Shown here piece by piece: positions 37,403 through 44,856 of a DNA stretch of 64,000 nt (positions within the stretch are counted from its first letter, which is position 1; each line of letters opens with the position of its first letter). The DNA is from Piscibacillus halophilus (GTDB taxonomy: Bacteria > Bacillota > Bacilli > Bacillales > Alkalibacillaceae), in contig NZ_FOES01000012.1 of NCBI RefSeq assembly GCF_900110685.1, positions 1 to 64,000 on the forward strand, given 5' to 3'. A program made the translations under genes and the position numbers. Below the pieces are notes generated by a model. That model had not been told where the DNA came from. It worked only from the letters and a program-made list of their open reading frames with translations, and did no database searches.

Positions 37403-38569
37403 CTACATGTATTTTTGTTGGTTCGTGATGAATTGCAAACTCTTTTCAAGAGATAATCTATTTTTTTCTGTAATTTCAGGTTTACGAGGAATTTCTTTAT
37501 ATATGCCATCCGTGTCTTGCCATTGGTTAGGCAATGTGACGGGACTTTTTTCTTGCCATTTCTTTAACCAGTCTTGTGGCAAGTCGCCTGTTAATATTTC
37601 TGATTTAGCCGCAATATTCCAAACTTGACCCCATGCACGAGGAACTACTCGCCACATATCATAGCCTCCGCCGCCAAGGGCAATCCAACGACCGTCACAA
37701 TAAGTATGGGCTATTTCATGTGCTAGTTTTGGTATAATCTCGTAAGTTTCCATCGTACTACATAAATGGGTAAGAGGGTCGTATGCATGGGCATCTGCAC
37801 CGTTTTGCGTAATGATTATATCTGGTTTAAAATATTCGGCAATTTCTTTTATGGATCGTTTATAAACTTCTAAAAATGATTCGTCTTCTGTAAAAGCGTC
37901 TAGTGGAATATTAAATGAATAACCATAGCCGTCTAATCGACCTCGCTCATTTGTAGTACCAGTTCCAGGGAATAAGTATCGGCCTGTCTCATGAATGGAT
38001 AAAGTACAGACATTTGGATCATCATAAAAGATCCATTGAACCCCATCTCCGTGGTGGGCATCTGTGTCTATATACAAAACCTTATAATCTGTTAGTTCTC
38101 GAATATATTTTATAGCAATCGCTGCATCATTATATACACAAAAACCAGAGGCTTTCCTAACAAATCCATGATGTAGGCCACCACCTAAATTAACGGCATG
38201 CTTAAAACCATTTTTTAAAACGGCATCTACAGCACTTAAAGTTCCTCCAACTAATAAGGACGCTGCCTCATGCATCTTAGGAAAAATCGGTGTATCTTCT
38301 GTTCCTATGCCATATTCCAGCGCTTCACTTTCGGTTAATTGATTAATTCCAGCTCTCTTAACTGCATCAACATAGTTGGGATGGTGAACGGTTTTGATTT
38401 CTTCATCTGTGGCCATTCTTGGTGGAATCACTTGGTCGTCTGTTAAGGTTCCTGCAGATTTAAGAAGTTCATATGTTAGTGTCACTCGTAATTGATCAAA
38501 AGGATGATCTTCTCGAAATTTATATTGATTGAAATCGTTTGAGTAAACAAATGCTGAATGACAAATCAT
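37403..38569 (-). CDS. acuC: Protein deacetylase AcuC
   Basis: A 388-residue class I HDAC-like Zn-dependent deacetylase. Motifs: LGGGLHHGF, YIDTDAHHGDGVQWIFYDD (metal-binding Asp and His), SIHETGRYLFPGTG, QNGADAHAYDPL and GGGGYD. In B. subtilis AcuC removes the acetyl group that AcuA places on acetyl-CoA synthetase. The ATG at 38569 overlaps the acuB stop as ATGA; the longer frame start at 38596 is deep within acuB. No acsA gene is in the window, although it adjoins the operon in B. subtilis. Confidence 0.93.
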   Translation of the reverse strand: MICHSAFVYSNDFNQYKFREDHPFDQLRVTLTYELLKSAGTLTDDQVIPPRMATDEEIKTVHHPNYVDAVKRAGINQLTESEALEYGIGTEDTPIFPKMHEAASLLVGGTLSAVDAVLKNGFKHAVNLGGGLHHGFVRKASGFCVYNDAAIAIKYIRELTDYKVLYIDTDAHHGDGVQWIFYDDPNVCTLSIHETGRYLFPGTGTTNERGRLDGYGYSFNIPLDAFTEDESFLEVYKRSIKEIAEYFKPDIIITQNGADAHAYDPLTHLCSTMETYEIIPKLAHEIAHTYCDGRWIALGGGGYDMWRVVPRAWGQVWNIAAKSEILTGDLPQDWLKKWQEKSPVTLPNQWQDTDGIYKEIPRKPEITEKNRLSLEKSLQFITNQQKYM

Positions 38570-39213
38570 GGTGATAACCCCGGTATGTTTGGCCACAGTA
38601 CTTCATACCCTCTATTTTTCAATTGATCAATTAATGGCATAGGATTCATCGTTTGAATTCTTAATACAATAATTTTTTGCGTTCGATCTTGATCGTATGG
38701 ATAAATAAAAACGGATGATATGTTAATTTTTCTTTCACCAATAATTTGTGTAATTTCAGGAAGCATTCCTACTTTGTTAGGGACTTTGATTTCAATTTGA
38801 GAACTTTGCTCATGAATTCCTGTTAATTGAATCAAGGTGTATAGTAAGTCTTTCTCGGTAACAATCCCGACTATTTGATTATCTTTTGTAACAGGGACAC
38901 ATGCAATCTCGTGCTCATAGAAAATAGAGGCTATTTCTTCGATGAAATCTAATGGATGAACAGTAATAACTGGGCTTGTCATGATGGAGCTAACTTGGTG
39001 ATTTAGTGTTTCTTGGTTTTGGTTTTTTTCTAATGTAGATGGAGCAGCATCTCGGATATCACGATCTGAAATAATTCCAACGACACTGTGATGTTCATTA
39101 ACGATCGGAATATGTCTGATATGATACTTGTTTAATAGTTCTAATGCTTGTTTAATGGTATGGTGAGGTTCTAAGGTGATGACATCCTTTTTCATGATTT
39201 CTTCAACTAACAA
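38566..39213 (-). CDS. acuB: AcuB, CBS-pair and ACT domain protein
   Basis: A 215-residue protein with two CBS domains (about 5-58 and 75-130; IRHIPIV...GIISDRD and IACVPVT...GIVTEKDLL) and a C-terminal ACT domain (about 137-212). It is thought to sense adenine nucleotides within the acetoin/acetate utilisation operon. TTG 39213 with GAGGTGA 6 bases upstream gives (M)LVEEIMKKDVITL, aligning with B. subtilis AcuB. The GTG at 39222 overlaps that ribosome site, so it is rejected. It lies 14 bases after acuA. Confidence 0.92.
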   Translation of the reverse strand: MLVEEIMKKDVITLEPHHTIKQALELLNKYHIRHIPIVNEHHSVVGIISDRDIRDAAPSTLEKNQNQETLNHQVSSIMTSPVITVHPLDFIEEIASIFYEHEIACVPVTKDNQIVGIVTEKDLLYTLIQLTGIHEQSSQIEIKVPNKVGMLPEITQIIGERKINISSVFIYPYDQDRTQKIIVLRIQTMNPMPLIDQLKNRGYEVLWPNIPGLSP

Positions 39214-39227
39214 TGGTTTCACCTCAT

Positions 39228-39866
39228 TTACATATATAAATCATTTCGTCCCATAAATCTTAGTGAATCAAAAGTTTTGATGGACTCTTCAGGAACATTT
39301 TGACCAATACGAACAAGTAAACAATTGGCAGGGTGAGATATTATTTCTGGGTCATCTGTGGACATAGGTTCTAGTCCTCCATACCCCATCATTGTTTCCA
39401 TTAGTTTTCTGTATTCCCATACATTTAAACCTGTTGATTTCATATCCCAATGCCAATAATATTCTGTCGTGATGATAATATAGTTTTCCATTTGTTCATC
39501 CATCATAGCAACTTTTAGAATAGTAGAGCCAATACCTAAACCACGATAATCATGAGATACCTCAATAGCTCCTAGTTCTAAGAGATCATCCATCTTTATG
39601 GTGGACCATCTTTCTAAAGGGTCAGGATGTAAAAACGTCGCATATCCCACTATTTTATCTTGATCGCGTGCAATAATGATCCGACCTTCTGGAAACTCAG
39701 CAATAGATTTGATGGCCTCATATTGTTTCTTAGGTGGTCTAAATGCTTTTAAACCTTCATCAAAATAATAATGATCGAGCTCTTGAGTTGTAACTGGACC
39801 CTCAACAACGACGGAGCGACCGTTTTTATTTATTACCTGTTTATGATATTTTTTCGGATGTTCCAA
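39228..39866 (-). CDS. acuA: Acetyl-CoA synthetase acetyltransferase AcuA
   Basis: A 212-residue GNAT-family acetyltransferase that inactivates acetyl-CoA synthetase by acetylating its catalytic lysine. The acetyl-CoA-binding loop is VSHDYRGLGIGSTILK, preceded by IIIARDQDKIVGYATFLHPDPLERW. TTG start at 39866 with GGTGGTGA upstream. First gene of acuABC. Upstream to 40015 there is only the pbp terminator and no obvious catabolite-responsive element. Confidence 0.92.
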   Translation of the reverse strand: MEHPKKYHKQVINKNGRSVVVEGPVTTQELDHYYFDEGLKAFRPPKKQYEAIKSIAEFPEGRIIIARDQDKIVGYATFLHPDPLERWSTIKMDDLLELGAIEVSHDYRGLGIGSTILKVAMMDEQMENYIIITTEYYWHWDMKSTGLNVWEYRKLMETMMGYGGLEPMSTDDPEIISHPANCLLVRIGQNVPEESIKTFDSLRFMGRNDLYM

Positions 39867-39941
39867 ATCGTCACCACCTGATTAACCTAATGATACATCT
39901 ATGTTAAGTATAACATGATTGACTAAATGGAATTAATATAA

Positions 39942-39979
39942 AAAAGACAAATAGAGCTGAAATGCTCTATTTGTCTTTT
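39942..39979 (-). terminator. Terminator after the class A PBP gene
   Basis: Arms AAAAGACAAATAGAGC and GCTCTATTTGTCTTTT with loop TGAAAT; T-runs on both sides, with the longer one on the minus strand. Confidence 0.9.
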
Positions 39980-40015
39980 GAACACTGTATTAGATGAAAT
40001 TAATAATGGTTTACA

Positions 40016-43000
40016 TTAGAATAAAAGAAATTTAGAGTTGGTTATCGGATTTAGAAAAGCCGTTTCGTCATTACTTTCTTCGTCGCCATTTCCGTTACCA
40101 TTTCCACTGTCTCCATCTCCGCCTTCATCATCTTCTCCATCTTCACCATCTTCTCCATCTTCTTCATCTCCGCCTTCATCATCTTCTTGATCTTCGTCAT
40201 TATCTCGTTTGCGTTTATCTTTCCTGTCTTTATCCTTATCTTTTTTGTCTTTTTCATCTTTCTCATCATCTTCCGGTTCTTCAATTTCACCATAAGTGAC
40301 TGAAGAAGAGTGGTCAGATTCGTTACCAAAGAAGTCGACAGCTTTAACGGCATAAATACGGTTTTTAGATACTTCAACACCTGGTTCTTTTGTGGAGTCT
40401 ATCAATTCGAAATCATCATCTTCTGATTCTTTCATATAGACTTTGTATCCAATCACATCTCCGTCTAATTCACTCCAAGTTAATTTTGAACCATTCATTT
40501 GTACACCTTTTGGCGCAGATGGTGAACCATCATCTTCTGGAGGTCCATCTTCAGGAACGACTAAATTAGCCCAAGCTTCATTATCAGGTAATAATTGACT
40601 AATATCCTCAATATCATCCCAGCCTTGTTCTTCGACGAATCCTGGTCTGAGGAAGAAACCTTCTTCGACAAACTCTTCAGGTGTGCTGTCAATGGCCTCA
40701 TAGTACTCATCACCAATTTGTACGTATTCGCCTTCTGTTACACTATCATCTTTCTTTGTAGGAACGTGATCGATGTTAAATAAATCAGTTTTAACAAGGC
40801 CTAATTCTTGGCAAGCCTCACTAGGTAATAATCCAGAAATTTGACAGTAGTTTCTTGATACAATACCTCCTGGACTTTCATGTCGTTCTTGAGGTGCCAT
40901 TAAGTCTGGATTAACTTCGGTTGCAGCGTTAACTAAACTAGACCAGTACCCTAAGTTACGTTGGCTGTAACTTAAACTACAATTTCTACAATTATTTAGA
41001 TTCATTACTTCTTTCTCGTGTTCAGACACCTGTCCGTCTCCATTAATATCGTACTCATCATAACCAATCCAAGTACCTAGTGTAACATTCGGATTCGTAC
41101 CAACAAAGAGTGCGTCCATCCATCCATTTGAAGTTCCTGTCTTACCTGCCCAGTCAACGGACGGGTTAGAGAGTTGACCTCTAGCATAAGTGGCAGTACC
41201 TTGAGTCAGTACATCACGTAAAATATCTAGAGTCAGGTATGCTGTCTGTGGCGAGAAGACATCAAGTTCATTTGTTTCATGTTCATAGATTGTGTTTCCA
41301 TCACCATCAGTAATCTTCTCGATCATATAAGAATCTTTAAACTTACCACCATTTGCGAATACTGAAAAGGCATTGGTAGTCTCCTCAAGTGAGACATATA
41401 CAGGTCCAAGAACTCCAGGCGCATACAGGCGATTTGGTGCAAACTCATTACCGTCAAATCCCATATTATTTAGATAGTTAGACAGTTCTTCGTGTCTTCC
41501 TTTTCGGTTTAACATATCTATAGCTAGTCTTGAAGCTGGAAGGTTATCTGAATCTTTTAGCGCCTCGCGAGCACTTACAATTCCACTTTGTGATCCTGAA
41601 ATATAGTTTGAAGGACTCCAGCCACCAAGTTCATTTACTAATTGATTACCAAATTTCACATCGGCAAGCGGAGAACCTGGACTAGCAATTCCCATGTCTA
41701 TAGCAGATGCATACCAAAATGGTTTCATCGTACTACCGTTTGGTCGTTGGTGATAAGAGAAATGGTTAATTTCACTTCGCTCAAAATCACGGCCACCGGT
41801 AAAAGCTAAGATGGCACCCGTACGATTATCTTTTAACATTGCACCTGCTTCTACTGGCATTTCAATTTCAATTTGTTCATCATTTTCTTCGTCATAACGA
41901 TATACAGTTCTTGTAGGTTCAAAGTAAGGATATTCTCTTGTCACCTGTTGGAAAGCGTCATAAATATCCTTGTCAATAGTTGTGTGAATCTCATAACCGT
42001 TTTGACGTAAATCACGTTCTGCTCTTATTTCATATTGTTCTAGTAATTTATCATTTTCCTGTAATTCTTCCATTGTATAGCCGTCTTCTTCAGCTAATAC
42101 TTTTGTCATTTGTTCAATTGCTCGATCTTCAATTTCAAACGTTAAGAATGGATAATCAGAGATAGTGGATTCTTTTTTATCAGTAAGATTACCAATCACG
42201 TCGTAATCTAATGCCTCTTCATACGTTTCTTCATCAATAATTTCTTCCCTTAGCATACGGGATAAAACAATACGTTGGCGCTCAAGACCTGGTTGCAAAT
42301 CTTCTTCAGATTTTAAATTTCCTCCATTATCAAAAGGAGTATAGACAGAAGGACTTTGAGGTAAACCTGCAATGAAGGCAGCTTGAGCAATATTAAGCTC
42401 ATCCGCATCAACATCAAATAATCCTTGTGCTGCCGCTTGAACACCAGCAATGTTTCGACCAGAGGAGTCACGCCCAAATGGTACAATGTTCAAGTACGCC
42501 TCAAAAATCTCATCTTTTTCAAAGAATCTCTCAAGACGTAAGGCTACTAAGATTTCTTTTGCTTTACGTTCAAATGAAACTTCATTTGTTAGAATCTGAG
42601 ATTTGATAAGCTGTTGAGTTAATGTACTACCACCGGATTGCATATCTGCATTTGAAAATTCCTGAAAGAGTGCTCTGAAAATCGCCTTTGGGACAACCCC
42701 GTTGTGAGTTTCAAAGTATTCATCTTCTGTTGCTTTGATTGCATCCTTTAAATGGTCAGAAACTTCTTCTAACTTAACTTCCTCACGATGTAAATCACTA
42801 CGAAGTTTACCCATATGTACATTATTTGCGAAGTATATATTAGAAGTTTCTTCGTAATTGTAAATCTGTTTACCCATTTCTTCTCGATCAGATGCTTCTA
42901 GGTCTTCGGTAAGTGAGGCAAAGTAACCGACTCCTAGACCACCTAAGAAAAAAGCAACAATAAAACCTAAAACAAGAAAGAATAATATAATATTCCAAAT

Positions 43001-43075
43001 GACGTCTAAAGTAATTCGTGTCGTTGAAACGAATCTACCTTCTTGAAAGACAGATAGCCATTTATTTTTATTCAT
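40016..43075 (-). CDS. Class A penicillin-binding protein with fibronectin-like domain and acidic tail
   Basis: A 1019-residue bifunctional peptidoglycan synthase. A cytoplasmic tail and one membrane helix (about 24-50) precede a GT51 glycosyltransferase domain (about 85-270; ATEDEYFETHNG, GGSTLTQQLIK). The transpeptidase domain carries the nucleophile motif STMK, SDN and KTGTSN (about 430-720). A fibronectin III-like module sits near 850-930. Residues 932-1003 are almost entirely D, E, K and G, then a short hydrophobic end. Ribosome site TAGGAGG. It lies where acsA would be in B. subtilis. Confidence 0.92.
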   Translation of the reverse strand: MNKNKWLSVFQEGRFVSTTRITLDVIWNIILFFLVLGFIVAFFLGGLGVGYFASLTEDLEASDREEMGKQIYNYEETSNIYFANNVHMGKLRSDLHREEVKLEEVSDHLKDAIKATEDEYFETHNGVVPKAIFRALFQEFSNADMQSGGSTLTQQLIKSQILTNEVSFERKAKEILVALRLERFFEKDEIFEAYLNIVPFGRDSSGRNIAGVQAAAQGLFDVDADELNIAQAAFIAGLPQSPSVYTPFDNGGNLKSEEDLQPGLERQRIVLSRMLREEIIDEETYEEALDYDVIGNLTDKKESTISDYPFLTFEIEDRAIEQMTKVLAEEDGYTMEELQENDKLLEQYEIRAERDLRQNGYEIHTTIDKDIYDAFQQVTREYPYFEPTRTVYRYDEENDEQIEIEMPVEAGAMLKDNRTGAILAFTGGRDFERSEINHFSYHQRPNGSTMKPFWYASAIDMGIASPGSPLADVKFGNQLVNELGGWSPSNYISGSQSGIVSAREALKDSDNLPASRLAIDMLNRKGRHEELSNYLNNMGFDGNEFAPNRLYAPGVLGPVYVSLEETTNAFSVFANGGKFKDSYMIEKITDGDGNTIYEHETNELDVFSPQTAYLTLDILRDVLTQGTATYARGQLSNPSVDWAGKTGTSNGWMDALFVGTNPNVTLGTWIGYDEYDINGDGQVSEHEKEVMNLNNCRNCSLSYSQRNLGYWSSLVNAATEVNPDLMAPQERHESPGGIVSRNYCQISGLLPSEACQELGLVKTDLFNIDHVPTKKDDSVTEGEYVQIGDEYYEAIDSTPEEFVEEGFFLRPGFVEEQGWDDIEDISQLLPDNEAWANLVVPEDGPPEDDGSPSAPKGVQMNGSKLTWSELDGDVIGYKVYMKESEDDDFELIDSTKEPGVEVSKNRIYAVKAVDFFGNESDHSSSVTYGEIEEPEDDEKDEKDKKDKDKDRKDKRKRDNDEDQEDDEGGDEEDGEDGEDGEDDEGGDGDSGNGNGNGDEESNDETAFLNPITNSKFLLF

Positions 43076-43101
43076 GATCGAACCTCCTAAATTCAGAATC
43101 T

Positions 43102-43110
43102 ATTATAGCA
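43102..43110 (-). promoter_or_regulatory. Extended -10 promoter element of the PBP gene
   Basis: On the minus strand, TG-C-TATAAT lies 27 bases before the ATG. No strong -35 is seen, which is usual for extended -10 promoters. Confidence 0.6.
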
Positions 43111-43153
43111 TAATCTATTCAATCATCCTATTCGTGATATGGTAGATTTTTTG

Positions 43154-43182
43154 TTGCATTTTTTAAAAAGATATGGTAAAAA
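43154..43182 (+). promoter_or_regulatory. Probable SigA promoter of the tyrS leader
   Basis: -35 TTGCAT (43154-43159), 17-base spacer, -10 TAAAAA (43177-43182), placed about 25 bases before the first T-box helix. Confidence 0.5.
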
Positions 43183-43213
43183 TATCTCATATCATACATG
43201 AATGAATATAAAA

Positions 43214-43427
43214 CGCTATGAACGGTTGAAGTAGGAATATGCCCAATGTTTCAGAGAGCTGGTGGTTGGTGTGAATCAGTACAAGGCATAGGACGAATTA
43301 CGACTTGGAGCATCTCTTATTAAGAGCGGTTAGTTGGCCGATATTGCAATGAAGTGGTAGTGAATACACTACAACTAGGGTGGTAACGCGAATCCTTCGT
43401 CCCTATTATTGGGCGATGGATTTTTTT
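43214..43427 (+). ncRNA. Tyrosyl T-box riboswitch upstream of tyrS
   Basis: The leader has an AGTAGGA-type stem I, a specifier loop with GTGAATCAGTACAAGG in which the Tyr codon TAC is at 43280-43282, and the conserved T-box sequence AGGGTGGTAACGCG (43377-43390). A terminator stem follows (43391-43420) with a T-run to 43427. Uncharged tRNA-Tyr would pair with the specifier and the T-box bulge and allow readthrough into tyrS. The codon matches the downstream gene product, which confirms the assignment. Confidence 0.93.
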
Positions 43428-43493
43428 GTGTTTTAAGACTATGTTCACACATAATAAGACTTAGTCTCTATAAAATTTGGAGGTGTAGAAACA

Positions 43494-44759
43494 ATGAACA
43501 TATTGGAAGATTTAAGAGCTCGAGGACTTGTTAATCAAGTTACAGATGAAGAAGGATTAGAAAAGCATTTAAGTGAAGGGAGGGTTTCTTTATATTGTGG
43601 GTTTGATCCAACAGGAGATAGCTTGCACATCGGGCATTTGTTACCGATTATTATATTAAAACGTTTCCAAGAAGCTGGTCACCAGCCGATTGCGTTAGTC
43701 GGTGGAGGAACCGGTATGATCGGTGACCCTAGTGGTCGTAATGAAGAGCGCCAATTAAATGAAGAGAGTGTTGTGGAACATTACAGTAATCGAATTAAGT
43801 CACAATTAGCCAAGCTCCTAGATTTTAATGATGAGAAGAAGGGAGCTGTAGCGGTTAATAACCTTGATTGGTTAAAAGAAATGTCCGTTATTGAACTACT
43901 AAGAGATGTTGGTAAGCATTTTAGTGTTAACTATATGTTAGCGAAGGATTCAGTTGAATCAAGAATTGAGAACGGAATTTCATTTACAGAGTTCTCATAC
44001 ATGCTATTACAGTCTCTTGATTTTCAAAAGTTAAACCAAAAACAAAACTGTACCCTACAAATCGGAGGTAGTGATCAGTGGGGGAATATTACAGCTGGTT
44101 TAGAATTGATTCGCCGTACAAGTGAGGAAGGGGAAGAGGCAAAGGCATTTGGTTTAACATTCCCTTTAATTACTAAAGCAGATGGAACAAAATTTGGTAA
44201 AACCGCAGGAGGAGCTGTATGGTTAGATCCTGAAAAAACGACTCCATATGAATTTTACCAATTCTGGTTAAACGTTGATGATCGTGATGTTATAAAATTC
44301 ATTAAGTACTTCACATTCTTATCATTAGATGAAGTAGAAGAATTAGAAAAAGAAGTCCAAGAACGACCTGAACAACGTGCGGCTCAACGACGTTTAGCAG
44401 AAGAAATGACGAAGTTGGTTCACAGCGAAGAGGCCTTAGAACAAGCGATACGTATTTCAAATGCCTTATTTAAAGGGGATATTAAAGCATTAAATAAGGA
44501 AGAAATCGAAGCTGGGTTTAAAGATGTTCCTTCTCATACATTAGAAGAAAACGAGAAGGGCTTAGTCGATTTATTAGTTGAAGCAGGAATCTCATCATCC
44601 AAGCGTCAAGCTAGAGAAGATATTAAAAATGGAGCTATCTATATTAATGGTGAACGTGAACAAGATATGCAATATGTCATTGATCAGAAAGATAAACTAG
44701 ATGATGCATTCACGGTCATTAGAAGAGGTAAAAAGAAATATTTCTTAATCCGTCATTAA
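43494..44759 (+). CDS. tyrS: Tyrosyl-tRNA synthetase
   Basis: Class Ic aminoacyl-tRNA synthetase of 421 residues, charging tRNA-Tyr. The HIGH motif is H45-IGH (GDSLHIGHLLP), the KMSKS-equivalent is KFGKT (near 230), and the C-terminal part is an S4-like RNA-binding domain (SSKRQAREDIKNGAIYINGE). Ribosome site TTGGAGGTG. Expression is controlled by the upstream T-box. A strong bidirectional terminator follows. The neighbouring rpsD of B. subtilis lies about 19 kb further on here. Confidence 0.97.
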   Translation: MNILEDLRARGLVNQVTDEEGLEKHLSEGRVSLYCGFDPTGDSLHIGHLLPIIILKRFQEAGHQPIALVGGGTGMIGDPSGRNEERQLNEESVVEHYSNRIKSQLAKLLDFNDEKKGAVAVNNLDWLKEMSVIELLRDVGKHFSVNYMLAKDSVESRIENGISFTEFSYMLLQSLDFQKLNQKQNCTLQIGGSDQWGNITAGLELIRRTSEEGEEAKAFGLTFPLITKADGTKFGKTAGGAVWLDPEKTTPYEFYQFWLNVDDRDVIKFIKYFTFLSLDEVEELEKEVQERPEQRAAQRRLAEEMTKLVHSEEALEQAIRISNALFKGDIKALNKEEIEAGFKDVPSHTLEENEKGLVDLLVEAGISSSKRQAREDIKNGAIYINGEREQDMQYVIDQKDKLDDAFTVIRRGKKKYFLIRH

Positions 44760-44800
44760 AAAAGCAGATGGGCCAAATTAAACGGCCCATCTGCTTTTAC
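44758..44800. terminator. Bidirectional terminator between tyrS and the UPF0182 gene
   Basis: 15-bp arms AAAAGCAGATGGGCC and GGCCCATCTGCTTTT with a 9-base loop. Confidence 0.92.
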
Positions 44801-44856
44801 TTTTCTTTAAGAAGTTGTATAATCTCTTCGTTTTGATGTATTATTTTTTCGCTATT

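Noticed and set aside
40051-40380. 109-residue minus-strand frame in the PBP tail region
   Set aside because: It is an alternative frame of the GAA/GAT-rich low-complexity tail; the composition (mostly K and M) is an artefact of the repeat.
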